This document shows, in pieces, positions 35,601-41,311 of a DNA stretch of 64,000 bases. Source of the DNA: Brevundimonas sp. EYE_349 (GTDB lineage: Bacteria > Pseudomonadota > Alphaproteobacteria > Caulobacterales > Caulobacteraceae); assembly GCF_023147505.1 (NCBI RefSeq), contig NZ_JAHXPB010000007.1, positions 62,001-126,000 of the forward strand. Direction: 5' to 3'. A model generated the notes under the pieces. The model worked only from the letters and a program-made list of their open reading frames with translations. It had not been told where the DNA came from and made no database searches. The translations under genes were made by a program, and so were the position numbers. Numbering within the stretch: position 1 is the stretch's first letter; each line of letters begins with the position of its first letter.

Positions 35601-35930
35601 AACCTGTCCTTCGATCAACTCAGCGCCGATGTGAACAGTTTGGACGGCGGCCGGATCGCGGTCCTGTTCCATATTCGCGGCCGACATGATCCGCCCCAGC
35701 GCCAGGAACTGCGCCTGACCCTGTCCGAACTGGTCAGCCGCAGCTTCCTGAACCGCAAACTGCCCCTGCCGTCCAATACCCAGATCGACCTGACGCTGGA
35801 CACGACCCTGAACGCCAACCAGCTGATCTCGGACCTGATGGCCGTCAATCGCGCCCGCCAAGGCCAGCAGGAGGCCCAGCAGCAGGCCCAGCCCGACGCG
35901 CCCGCGCCTGTCCCGGCGGGTCGGCCGTGA
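32673..35930 (+). CDS. ydbH: YdbH-family intermembrane phospholipid transport protein
   Basis: 1085 aa, AsmA-like. One membrane anchor (about residues 32-50, VAATVGLILILLIGVAAALL) is followed by some 1000 residues of beta-strand-rich sequence, the repeating groove fold that carries lipids between inner and outer membrane (YhdP, TamB and YdbH act redundantly in E. coli). The C-terminal region (ITAGKLEAVQPGRLSIKRE, SSELVSRSFL-like NRKLPLP) matches the YdbH C-terminal domain. The start is a TTG with no clear ribosome site, so the true start may differ by a few codons. Directly followed by ynbE and ydbL, the same order as in enterobacteria. Confidence 0.85.
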   Translation: MTDAPTSSADPSFPPAPKRGSGPRRPRRAARVAATVGLILILLIGVAAALLYLNRRAVARDVLVGWLDQRGIPADVEVERIELDGFVGRIRIGDPDNPDVTVERAEVDYAVALPWSKTGLGVTPSRIRLVRPVVRASWKGGKLSLGSLDPLVKEFTGGPPRPDSRSPLVIVEGGRGRLSTEYGTVDLLADARVDNGKLMRLAARLPTSALKSGQVEASGLAAALDLTTTGDRVAVRLNATADRFRTPAADGQTAALTLTGDLPYPDLKIRRGDGRAVLDARLTGDVLGAPSARARDAELTARFAGAVSGWIETFRVEGAADARLNARAVEGADLGAGAVSAAVSQARVEISRDDALRWSVRAPLSLTAGSARSGQTQVQNLVLSSGGLTLGGKDAAFEATGPLAAAFDRFGFGDLALKRGRVDLDLDVVSDGAVHIDAQGSLRAADGAWPLFGPAARDDIVELGEMKRALSAFALNAPSIRLSTGSGGTSVQLPRPVTLAPANGGVLTIAQAGQGVYQAEPGRLGGGALTLTATRGKGLPELAVAVPDWRLTEGGFEATLDGRARLDFDLARGVDARTRGVLALNDGRLTYFARDCVDLTVERLEMDENDVHQVAGRLCPDAGPLLTSRDGVWRVSGGFDRLSAQAPFLGMRFADAAGRLTVDGAKSGVGLRASVADGRVIDAETPERFEPLAANGEVALANERWSGAFDLKGTGKAAAYTLGRLTLAHDGRIGAGGIVISAPNVVFAEHGLQPAMLSPLVADFIQSPVEGSVGFEGRFDWTKDAEPTSSGRLTTPGLDFVSPAGAVKGLKGDVAFTSLTPLITAPNQHLTADSLSVGAEVTALDLTFSIDQAGIVIDGAQIVAGGGSISIEPLTIPLDATQAYSGVIVLDRVQLGDLIADTGFDDKVLLDAVVSGRLPFIMDPKRGLKITAGKLEAVQPGRLSIKREVLTDVAASGGGEEVSENMVEDLAYQAMENLSFDQLSADVNSLDGGRIAVLFHIRGRHDPPQRQELRLTLSELVSRSFLNRKLPLPSNTQIDLTLDTTLNANQLISDLMAVNRARQGQQEAQQQAQPDAPAPVPAGRP

Positions 35931-36021
35931 TCGCCGTGCGGCATCGCGGTCATTCAGCGCGCGTTCACCCCTTGGCGTGCTATTGAGCTTCATCAACCTT
36001 GGCCGAACCGGAGCCTATGTC

Positions 36022-36210
36022 ATGATCAACAAGCGCCAGTTGGCGGGCCTTGGCTTTGGGGCTGTCGTCGTCGCCGTGTCGGCCTGCGCCCCCACCATTC
36101 GTCTGGAGGTCGCGCCGATCCAGATCTACGCCAAGCTGGACGCCGACGTGCGCGTCCGCCTGGACCAGGAGCTGCAGCAGCTGCTGCAGCAGAACCCCAA
36201 TCTCTTCTGA
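36022..36210 (+). CDS. ynbE: YnbE-family small lipoprotein
   Basis: 62 aa from the ATG at 36022. The signal ends in AVSAC with Cys22 as lipidation site. The mature part APTIRLEVAPIQIYAKLDAD is the YnbE motif, followed by DVRVRLDQELQQLLQQ. In E. coli YnbE forms an outer-membrane oligomer that completes the YdbH bridge by strand addition. It sits 91 bp after ydbH and 31 bp before ydbL. Confidence 0.9.
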   Translation: MINKRQLAGLGFGAVVVAVSACAPTIRLEVAPIQIYAKLDADVRVRLDQELQQLLQQNPNLF

Positions 36211-36241
36211 TCGCCGTTTTTTCTTGAAAGGACAGGCTGAC

Positions 36242-36601
36242 ATGACCTTACGCAAAATCTTCGTCGTCGGCGCCGCCCTGGCCGCCCTCGGTTTCGCCGG
36301 CGCCGCCATCGCCCAGACCAGCGCCCAGAAGGCCCAGATCGACCAGGCCAAGGCCGCCGGCGTCGTGGGCGAACAGGCGGACGGCTATTTGGGCTTCCGC
36401 ACCTCGACCTCGGACGCCGGCCTGCGCGCCGCCGTGGACGCCACCAACGCCGGCCGCCGCGCCGCCTATGCTCGCAGCGCGACCGATGCCGGCACTTCGG
36501 CGGACGTGGCCGGCGCCCGGATGTTCGAGGCCCAGCTGCTGCCGCGCATCTCGTCCGGCCAATGGTACCGCAACGCCCAGGGCCAGTGGGTCCAGCGCTA
36601 A
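36242..36601 (+). CDS. ydbL: YdbL-family (DUF1318) periplasmic protein
   Basis: 119 aa with an AAGGA ribosome site and a signal peptide (residues 1-24, cleavage after AIAQ). The mature protein shows the DUF1318 pattern: AKAAGVVGEQADGYLGF, AVDATNAGRRAAYA and RISSGQWYRNAQGQW. In E. coli YdbL acts as a chaperone that prevents wrong oligomerisation of YnbE, so the three genes here form one functional unit. Confidence 0.9.
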   Translation: MTLRKIFVVGAALAALGFAGAAIAQTSAQKAQIDQAKAAGVVGEQADGYLGFRTSTSDAGLRAAVDATNAGRRAAYARSATDAGTSADVAGARMFEAQLLPRISSGQWYRNAQGQWVQR

Positions 36602-36610
36602 AACCAGAAA

Positions 36611-36637
36611 CCCGTCACCCTCGGGCTCGTCCCGAGG
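36611..36637. repeat. REP-like palindrome, partial copy
   Basis: CCCGTCACCCTCGGG is identical to the left arm of the element at 13462. The right arm is cut short to CCCGAGG. It lies just after ydbL. Confidence 0.6.
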
Positions 36638-36674
36638 GGCCACGGCCGGTTCAGCTATCCCGCGGGTCCGCTCA

Positions 36675-36784
36675 TCCCGGCGACCGCCGGGACTCCGTGC
36701 TTTCGCATCGCTCGGCGTCGGATGACCGCCGTGATCTCAGGCGTCTTTCGGCCAGACGATGAGATTCCGGCCTTCGCCGGGATG
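36675..36784. repeat. Pair of short palindromes of a second dispersed type
   Basis: TCCCGGCGACCGCCGGGA at 36675-36692 and a related stem around CCTTC (TTCCGGC/GCCGGGA, 36765-36782) face each other about 90 bp apart. With flanking GA(C/G)TC and CATC they resemble the CCCGGC-loop-GCCGGG intergenic repeats common in alphaproteobacteria. Confidence 0.5.
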
Positions 36785-36961
36785 GGCCGGAAAAGCGCGA
36801 GTGGGTGGGCGCACATGGTCGCCAAAGCTCCAGCCATCCTATTTGACGAAAGAGACAGCCGCCTTTTCAGACAGTTGAGCCGCCGGATCGTCATCTTTCC
36901 CGCCACACCTTCAAACCGGGTTATAATCTCGCCCGGTCTTTGACATCGCCATCTGCACGAC

Positions 36962-37123
36962 TGGGACACTTGGACTCGTTGGACTGTTTTTTTGGAGTCC
37001 AACTTCCGCGTGAAACTGCGCCATCTTGCACTCGTGCAATTCAGGCCCATGAAATATCCGATAAAAAACAATGCGCTGTCGTAAGATTGCACGCATTGCA
37101 CTGTTTTTTCTCAAGGGTGCAAT
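36962..37123. repeat. Two heptamer-repeat hairpin elements and a third palindrome
   Basis: Element A (36970-37002): TTGGACT twice with period 9, then G and a run of seven T, GG, and the inverted copy AGTCCAA. Element B (37086-37123): ATTGCAC twice with period 9, TG, six T, then GTGCAAT after a short spacer. Between them TTGCAC-TC-GTGCAA (37026-37039). A and B share the layout but differ in stem sequence in a base-pairing-preserving way. Function unknown. Confidence 0.6.
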
Positions 37124-37141
37124 TTCACCGCCGTCAGCGGT

Positions 37142-38254
37142 TCAGGCCGCCGCCGGATGTCCGGTCAGCGCGGGCGCCAGCAGGCCCTCGGTCAGAGCGC
37201 GCACCACCGGCACGGCCACCGCATCGCCCATCAGCTTCAGCGCCGCGCTTTCGCTGGCGGGCAGGCGATAGGCGTCCGAAACCCCCATCAGACGCGCCGC
37301 CTCGCGCCCGGTCAGGCGTCGCACCCTGACCCGGCCCTGGTCGCACACCACCACATATTGTCGCGACGATCCGCCCGCCGGCGTTCTCAGGCATCCGGCC
37401 AGGCCGTCGAAGCGGATCTCCAGCCGCTGCACCTTGCGGCCGTCCTCCATGCGAACCCGGCGATAGGCGGCGCCGACTGTGCGCTGGCCCGACGCCAGGG
37501 CCGCCGCGATCCGCGCCTTATGCAGGGGCGCGGCCAGCGCCAGGATCGCCTCGGGATCGTCCAGCCAGGCGACCGCCGCGTCCAGCTCCAGCACGGCGGC
37601 CAGATCAAGGTTGCGCCGGGGCGGGCGGGGCAGGGACCACCAGGCCCAGGCCGCCTTGACCATCTCGGGCAGGCGGGCGTGGGCGGCGACCAGACGGGCC
37701 GAATGGAAGGGGGCGGCAGGCCCGGACGCGCGCGGCGCCTCGCCCTTGACGGCCACCACGAACAGGCGTGGCCGCGACTGGGGCAGCCAGTGGGCGGCAT
37801 CCATCTCCAGCGCCCCGACCGTATAGCCCGCCTCGACCATGGCGGCGCAGACGGCCGCGAAGTCCCGACCCTGGCCAGAGGTCAACAGGCCGATCACATT
37901 CTCCAGCACCACGAGGCGCGGCCCGCGCCCCTCGGCCGACAGCCCCTGCATCAGCCGCCAGAACCCCCAGAAGGCGCCCGACCGCCCAGCCTCTAGCCCG
38001 CCGCGCGCGCCCGCCAGGCTGACGTCCTGACAGGGCGAAGAGGCCCAGGCCAGGTCCGGTCGTCCGGGCAGGTCATCGACCGTCAGGCCCCAGACGTCGC
38101 CCTGCCGAAACGGCGTCTCGGGGTGATTGGCCGTGAAGGCCCTCGCCTTGGCCTGATCCATGTCGTTGGCGAAGATCGTATCGATCCCGGCCATGCCAAG
38201 ACCGGCCAGGCCGCCGCCGGCGAAGAACTCATATGCGGTCGGGCGAATCGACAT
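37142..38254 (-). CDS. DNA (cytosine-5-)-methyltransferase, orphan
   Basis: 370 aa. All m5C motifs are in order: I FFAGGGLAGLGMAG; IV SSPCQD with catalytic Cys75; VI VVLENV (Glu118-Val120); VIII QSRPRLFVV; IX about RRLTGREAARLMG; X GDAVAVPVV. The target-recognition region lies at about residues 200-290. No restriction endonuclease or other modification subunit is encoded next to it, so it looks like a solitary methyltransferase. The recognition site cannot be predicted. Upstream lies a 66-bp tandem duplication, downstream the hairpin-rich spacer. Confidence 0.93.
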   Translation of the reverse strand: MSIRPTAYEFFAGGGLAGLGMAGIDTIFANDMDQAKARAFTANHPETPFRQGDVWGLTVDDLPGRPDLAWASSPCQDVSLAGARGGLEAGRSGAFWGFWRLMQGLSAEGRGPRLVVLENVIGLLTSGQGRDFAAVCAAMVEAGYTVGALEMDAAHWLPQSRPRLFVVAVKGEAPRASGPAAPFHSARLVAAHARLPEMVKAAWAWWSLPRPPRRNLDLAAVLELDAAVAWLDDPEAILALAAPLHKARIAAALASGQRTVGAAYRRVRMEDGRKVQRLEIRFDGLAGCLRTPAGGSSRQYVVVCDQGRVRVRRLTGREAARLMGVSDAYRLPASESAALKLMGDAVAVPVVRALTEGLLAPALTGHPAAA

Positions 38255-38264
38255 GGCCGCACCA

Positions 38265-38396
38265 TAACCCGGCGTCGCCCCTTGACCGAGGCCGTCCGGC
38301 TTCTCACCTGCGGCCTGCCTTCATAATCCTTAACCCGGCGTCGCCCCTTGACCGAGGCCGTCCGGCTTCTCACCTGCGGCCTGCCTTCATAATCCT
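38265..38396. repeat. Tandem duplication, two 66-bp copies
   Basis: Two apparently identical 66-bp units, starting TAACCCGGCGTCGCCCC and ending TTCATAATCCT, lie head to tail at 38265-38330 and 38331-38396. They fill the region between the divergent methyltransferase and lipoprotein genes, so the promoter region of one or both is doubled. Confidence 0.85.
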
Positions 38397-38420
38397 TGGT
38401 CGTTCGTCGAGGAGACCGCC

Positions 38421-38906
38421 ATGCGCCCCATCCCGTTCGCCCTCGCCCTGTCCGCCGTCCTTGGCGGCCTGACCCTGGCGGGCTGCTATGACCGTGACGA
38501 CGCCAAGCCCAAGGCCGCGCCGGAGCCTCAGGTCGCCGCGGTCCTGGCGGGTGTGGACCTGGGCAAGCCGGTTCGCGCCCTGGGCACGGAACCCTTCTGG
38601 AGCGTCGAGATCACCCCCGACGCCCTGATCTACACCCGCGTCGATCAACCGACCCAGCGCGCCCCCAATCGCGGCGCGACGGTCCAGGGGACGGTGGCGA
38701 CCTTCGCCAGTTCGACGGATCTGAACCAGGCGCTGAACGTCACCCTGATCGCCACCGAATGTTCAGACGGGATGAGCGACCGCACCTATCCGCTGACCGC
38801 GCGGGTCGAAATCGGCGCCGACACCCTGACGGGTTGCGCCGCCTCCGTTTCGGCCATCATGAGCGCGGGCGAAAGCGGCCCCGTCGTGGATCGCCCGGCT
38901 GGCTAG
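38421..38906 (+). CDS. Lipoprotein with GTEPFW motif
   Basis: 161 aa. The signal ends LTLAGC with Cys22 as lipidation site. The mature part has VRALGTEPFWSVEITPD, a motif found in COG3650-type envelope proteins of unknown function, and two further cysteines (ATECSDG, TLTGCAA) that could form a disulfide. It starts 25 bp after the 66-bp tandem duplication and ends 5 bp from the convergent LytTR gene. Function unknown. Confidence 0.75.
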   Translation: MRPIPFALALSAVLGGLTLAGCYDRDDAKPKAAPEPQVAAVLAGVDLGKPVRALGTEPFWSVEITPDALIYTRVDQPTQRAPNRGATVQGTVATFASSTDLNQALNVTLIATECSDGMSDRTYPLTARVEIGADTLTGCAASVSAIMSAGESGPVVDRPAG

Positions 38907-38911
38907 GCTGT

Positions 38912-39691
38912 TCACCACCAGTCGGCGTCGCGCAGCATCCGGGCGTAACGTCGGCTGACCGGGGCCGACAGGCCGCCGTCCAGCGTCAGGGTGGCGCGGC
39001 CGTCGCCGCGCTCGACCCCCCGAACGGCGTCCTTGGCCACCCACCAGCTGCGGTGCGTCTGGGCGCCTTCCAACCCCTCCAGCTCCTCCACGGCGTCCGA
39101 CAGCCGCATCAGGATCAGGTCCGACCCCCGGTCGGTGTGGATGCGCAGATAATGGTCCTCGGCCTGGACCGCGCGGATCGTCGCTCCTCTCAGCTTCATC
39201 GGCATCCGATCCAGAAACCGCACGGGTCGGGCCGGCGTCTCGGGCGGGGTGGCATAGGTCTGGATCGGCCGGGCGCGTCCCAGGAAGACGTTCAGCGTCG
39301 TCACCGCCGCCGTCACCACCAGGACCGGCACGACCAGTTGCGGCAGGGCCGCCAGCGGGTACAGTTGCTGGGCGAAGAACAGCCCCGTCGCCGCCCAGAC
39401 GATGACGCACAGCGGCCCTGTGATCACCATGACCATGACCGCGATAGTCAGCCACGGCCGCTCGTCCGTATCCAGGAACCGGCCGACCAGCGCGCTGCAC
39501 AGATGGCCCCACAGCCCGCCCAGCACCATGACCACGACCCAATAGGCCAGCCGTGGCCCGAACGCGGCGCCTGCGGATCCGAACGCCCCGGTCATCGCCA
39601 GGAAGACGCCGCCCAGAACGGCGACGATCAGGCCGCGCAGGAAGGTTCGGCGGCGCTCGGCGGCAAGGGTCGTCATGGCGGCTTTCGGCAT
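38912..39691 (-). CDS. Membrane-bound LytTR-family transcriptional regulator
   Basis: 259 aa from the ATG at 39691 (MPKAAMTTLAAE); the Met six residues on is an alternative. Four hydrophobic segments cover about residues 16-140. The C-terminal 100 residues are a LytTR DNA-binding domain: IRAVQAEDHYLRIHTDRG, LSDAVEEL, THRSWWVAKDAV and the ending VSRRYARMLRDADWW. LytTR proteins bind pairs of short direct repeats; a perfect 11-bp pair 21 bp apart lies in its own upstream region (39745-39776). No receiver domain, so it is a one-component membrane regulator. Divergent from a DUF2306 protein. Confidence 0.88.
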   Translation of the reverse strand: MPKAAMTTLAAERRRTFLRGLIVAVLGGVFLAMTGAFGSAGAAFGPRLAYWVVVMVLGGLWGHLCSALVGRFLDTDERPWLTIAVMVMVITGPLCVIVWAATGLFFAQQLYPLAALPQLVVPVLVVTAAVTTLNVFLGRARPIQTYATPPETPARPVRFLDRMPMKLRGATIRAVQAEDHYLRIHTDRGSDLILMRLSDAVEELEGLEGAQTHRSWWVAKDAVRGVERGDGRATLTLDGGLSAPVSRRYARMLRDADWW

Positions 39692-39744
39692 CGGAGGATC
39701 GCGCCTTGAGATCACGATTTCTCGCCGGGCGAAAGATGGGTGGG

Positions 39745-39776
39745 CGTTGGCGCAAGCCGGATGGCCGTTGGCGCAA
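39745..39776. promoter_or_regulatory. Direct repeats, likely LytTR operator
   Basis: CGTTGGCGCAA occurs twice, at 39745-39755 and 39766-39776, exactly 21 bp (two helical turns) apart, with matching flanks (TGGGCG / TGGCCG). This is the spacing LytTR regulators recognise. The site sits between the LytTR gene and the DUF2306 gene, 54 bp and 58 bp from their starts. Confidence 0.7.
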
Positions 39777-39833
39777 TCGAGGATGCGGCGGTGGGCATGG
39801 CGGATCAGGGCGGTGCAAACGGAGATTTCCCCC

Positions 39834-40364
39834 ATGCCTCGCCTATCCCGTCTCTGGCCGTCCGTCCTGGCCCTGTTGCTGCTGATCGTCCCGCTTGTCG
39901 CCTATCTGGTGATCGACAACGGACGGCGGGCGCGGATGGGGTTCAGCCTGCGCGTCCCGCGCTGGGACCTGTTTGCGGCTTCGCCGACGACGATCCAGAT
40001 CCATGTCGCGGCGGCCGTGACGGCGCTGGCGATCGGCATCGTCCTGCTGGTCGGGGTCAAGGGGAACCGGCTGCATCGGACGTTGGGCTGGGCCTGGGTG
40101 CTGGCCATGGGCGCGACGGCGATCAGTTCGTTCTTCATTCACCAGCTCAATCCGAACGGGCCCGGCGGCCTGTCGCTGATCCATCTGCTCAGCGGCTGGA
40201 CCGTGGTCGCCCTGCCGATGGCGGTCTACGCCGCGCGCCGCCACCGCGTCGCCGTCCATCGGCGCGCCATGACGGGCATGTTCGTCGGCGGGCTGATCGT
40301 CGCCGGCGCCTTCACCTTCCTGCCTGGCCGGCTGATGTGGGCGATCTTCTTCAGTCCGAACTGA
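39834..40364 (+). CDS. DUF2306 four-helix membrane protein
   Basis: 176 aa from the ATG at 39834 with GGAG upstream. Four hydrophobic helices carry the DUF2306 pattern: TTIQIHVAAAVTALAIG (His in helix 2), GVKGNRLHRTLGWAWV, SLIHLLSGWTVVALP and HRVAVHRRAMTGMFVGG. The repeated His residues are reminiscent of haem or metal ligands, but binding is not shown. It is divergent from a LytTR regulator with a shared operator. Its stop codon abuts that of the TetR gene (TGATCA at 40362-40367). Confidence 0.85.
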   Translation: MPRLSRLWPSVLALLLLIVPLVAYLVIDNGRRARMGFSLRVPRWDLFAASPTTIQIHVAAAVTALAIGIVLLVGVKGNRLHRTLGWAWVLAMGATAISSFFIHQLNPNGPGGLSLIHLLSGWTVVALPMAVYAARRHRVAVHRRAMTGMFVGGLIVAGAFTFLPGRLMWAIFFSPN

Positions 40365-41123
40365 TCAGTCCAGCCGCGGCGACATCCCGACCACGGCCCG
40401 GAATCCCGCCGCCGCGAACCGGACCATATAGTCGCCCGCCGTCTCCAGATCGCCCGAGCGCGCCCGCCCGTTCGACAGCCGGTCCAGCCGCCCCGTCTCG
40501 CCCAGCGTCAGGGTCAGGGCGCCCGACAGATTGTGATAGCCCCAGTACAGATCCACCTCGCTGGCGTCCGGCAGGACCCGCGCGATCAGTTCGATCAGCC
40601 GGTGGATGGCCGGGTCGAAATACCGGGCCATGGTCTCGCCGCCGAAGCTGGGGTTGGCGTTGGTCTGGGCCACCAGGGCGGCATAGTGTTTCCACCCCGG
40701 CCCGCCCTTCAGCGACCATTCGAACGGCGGCCGCAGGAAGGCCTCCAGCAGCCCCTCCAGCGTCATCGCCTCGCCCGCGCCTTCGGCGTAGCGGTCGATG
40801 GCGGCGACCCGGTCTGCGTTCCACACTTCGGCCCGGCGCAGGAAGACCGCGTCGAACAGCGCGCGCTTGGCCCCGAAATAATAGTGGACCAGGGCGGTAT
40901 CCACGCCCGCCTCGCGCGCCACCTCGCGGATGGTGACGCCATAGAAGCCGTGTTTGGAGAACAGGTCCTCGGCCGCGTCCAGGATCAGGTCGCGTGTCTC
41001 CCCGGCCGCCTGGGCCTTGGCCTTGGGCGGGCGCCCGCGTCTGGTCGGCGCCGCGCCCGCCGCCTTTCGACGCGCGGCGGCCACGGGGCGAGGGGCGGGC
41101 AGGGCGGCGTCGGTCTTGCTCAT
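40365..41123 (-). CDS. TetR-family transcriptional regulator
   Basis: 252 aa. A basic N-terminal tail (about 40 residues, RRGRPPKAKAQ) precedes the TetR helix-turn-helix: ILDAAEDLFSKHGFYGVTIR then VAREAGVDTALVHYYFG. The ligand domain (TYFDPA-type, PFEWSLKGGPGW, GYHNLSGALTLTLGETGRL) fits the TetR_C group found in AefR/CmeR-like regulators. It is divergent from the TonB receptor gene, and a palindrome (41195-41207) in between is a good operator candidate. The effector is unknown. Confidence 0.9.
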   Translation of the reverse strand: MSKTDAALPAPRPVAAARRKAAGAAPTRRGRPPKAKAQAAGETRDLILDAAEDLFSKHGFYGVTIREVAREAGVDTALVHYYFGAKRALFDAVFLRRAEVWNADRVAAIDRYAEGAGEAMTLEGLLEAFLRPPFEWSLKGGPGWKHYAALVAQTNANPSFGGETMARYFDPAIHRLIELIARVLPDASEVDLYWGYHNLSGALTLTLGETGRLDRLSNGRARSGDLETAGDYMVRFAAAGFRAVVGMSPRLD

Positions 41124-41194
41124 CCGCAGAGGCTAGGCGCGCCCCCGCGAAGGCGCAACGACCATGGCAACGGCGCCACGCTCGACCGGCCAGA

Positions 41195-41207
41195 TGACGT
41201 CACGTCA
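41195..41207. promoter_or_regulatory. Palindromic operator candidate between tetR-like gene and TonB receptor
   Basis: TGACGT-C-ACGTCA is a perfect palindrome of two 6-bp arms. TTGACA, a consensus -35 hexamer for the receptor direction, lies 9 bp further on (41217-41222), though no good -10 follows at standard distance. A TetR dimer bound here could block the receptor promoter. Confidence 0.5.
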
Positions 41208-41311
41208 GCACGGCGTTTGACAGCCGGGCGAAACCGGGTCAGTTTCCATGAAAATCATTGAACGCTGAATAAAAGCGTCCACGGGCTGGAAAACGACAAG
41301 GGGTTGAGATC

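Larger units (their letters stand above)
36602..37141. other. 540-bp intergenic region with several repeat elements
   Basis: No gene is supported. From left to right it holds a REP-like palindrome (36611-36637), two inverted copies of another short palindrome (36675-36692 and 36764-36784) and, from 36962 on, a T-rich stretch with heptamer repeats and hairpins. Base composition after 36830 is clearly more AT-rich than the genes on either side. Two short minus-strand frames cross the repeats and are judged non-coding. Confidence 0.6.

Noticed and set aside
32568-35996. 1142-codon open frame on the minus strand antisense to ydbH
   Set aside because: Very GC-rich genes leave stop-free antisense frames; the translation is low-complexity (Gln, Gly, Arg, His rich) with no domain, whereas the plus-strand frame has a clear family and operon partners.
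36655-37114. Two short minus-strand frames with VQRVQ and SPTSPS-like repeats next to the methyltransferase
   Set aside because: They are translations of the period-9 DNA repeats and palindromes, have no ribosome site and no folded-protein character.
38083-38373. Minus-strand frame with a repeated 22-residue unit
   Set aside because: It is the 66-bp tandem DNA duplication read in frame; the methyltransferase has a better start at 38254.
36962-38396. Possible CRISPR array from the repeats around the methyltransferase
   Set aside because: The repeats are either 7-mers at period 9 or a simple two-copy 66-bp duplication; there are no regular spacers and no cas genes.
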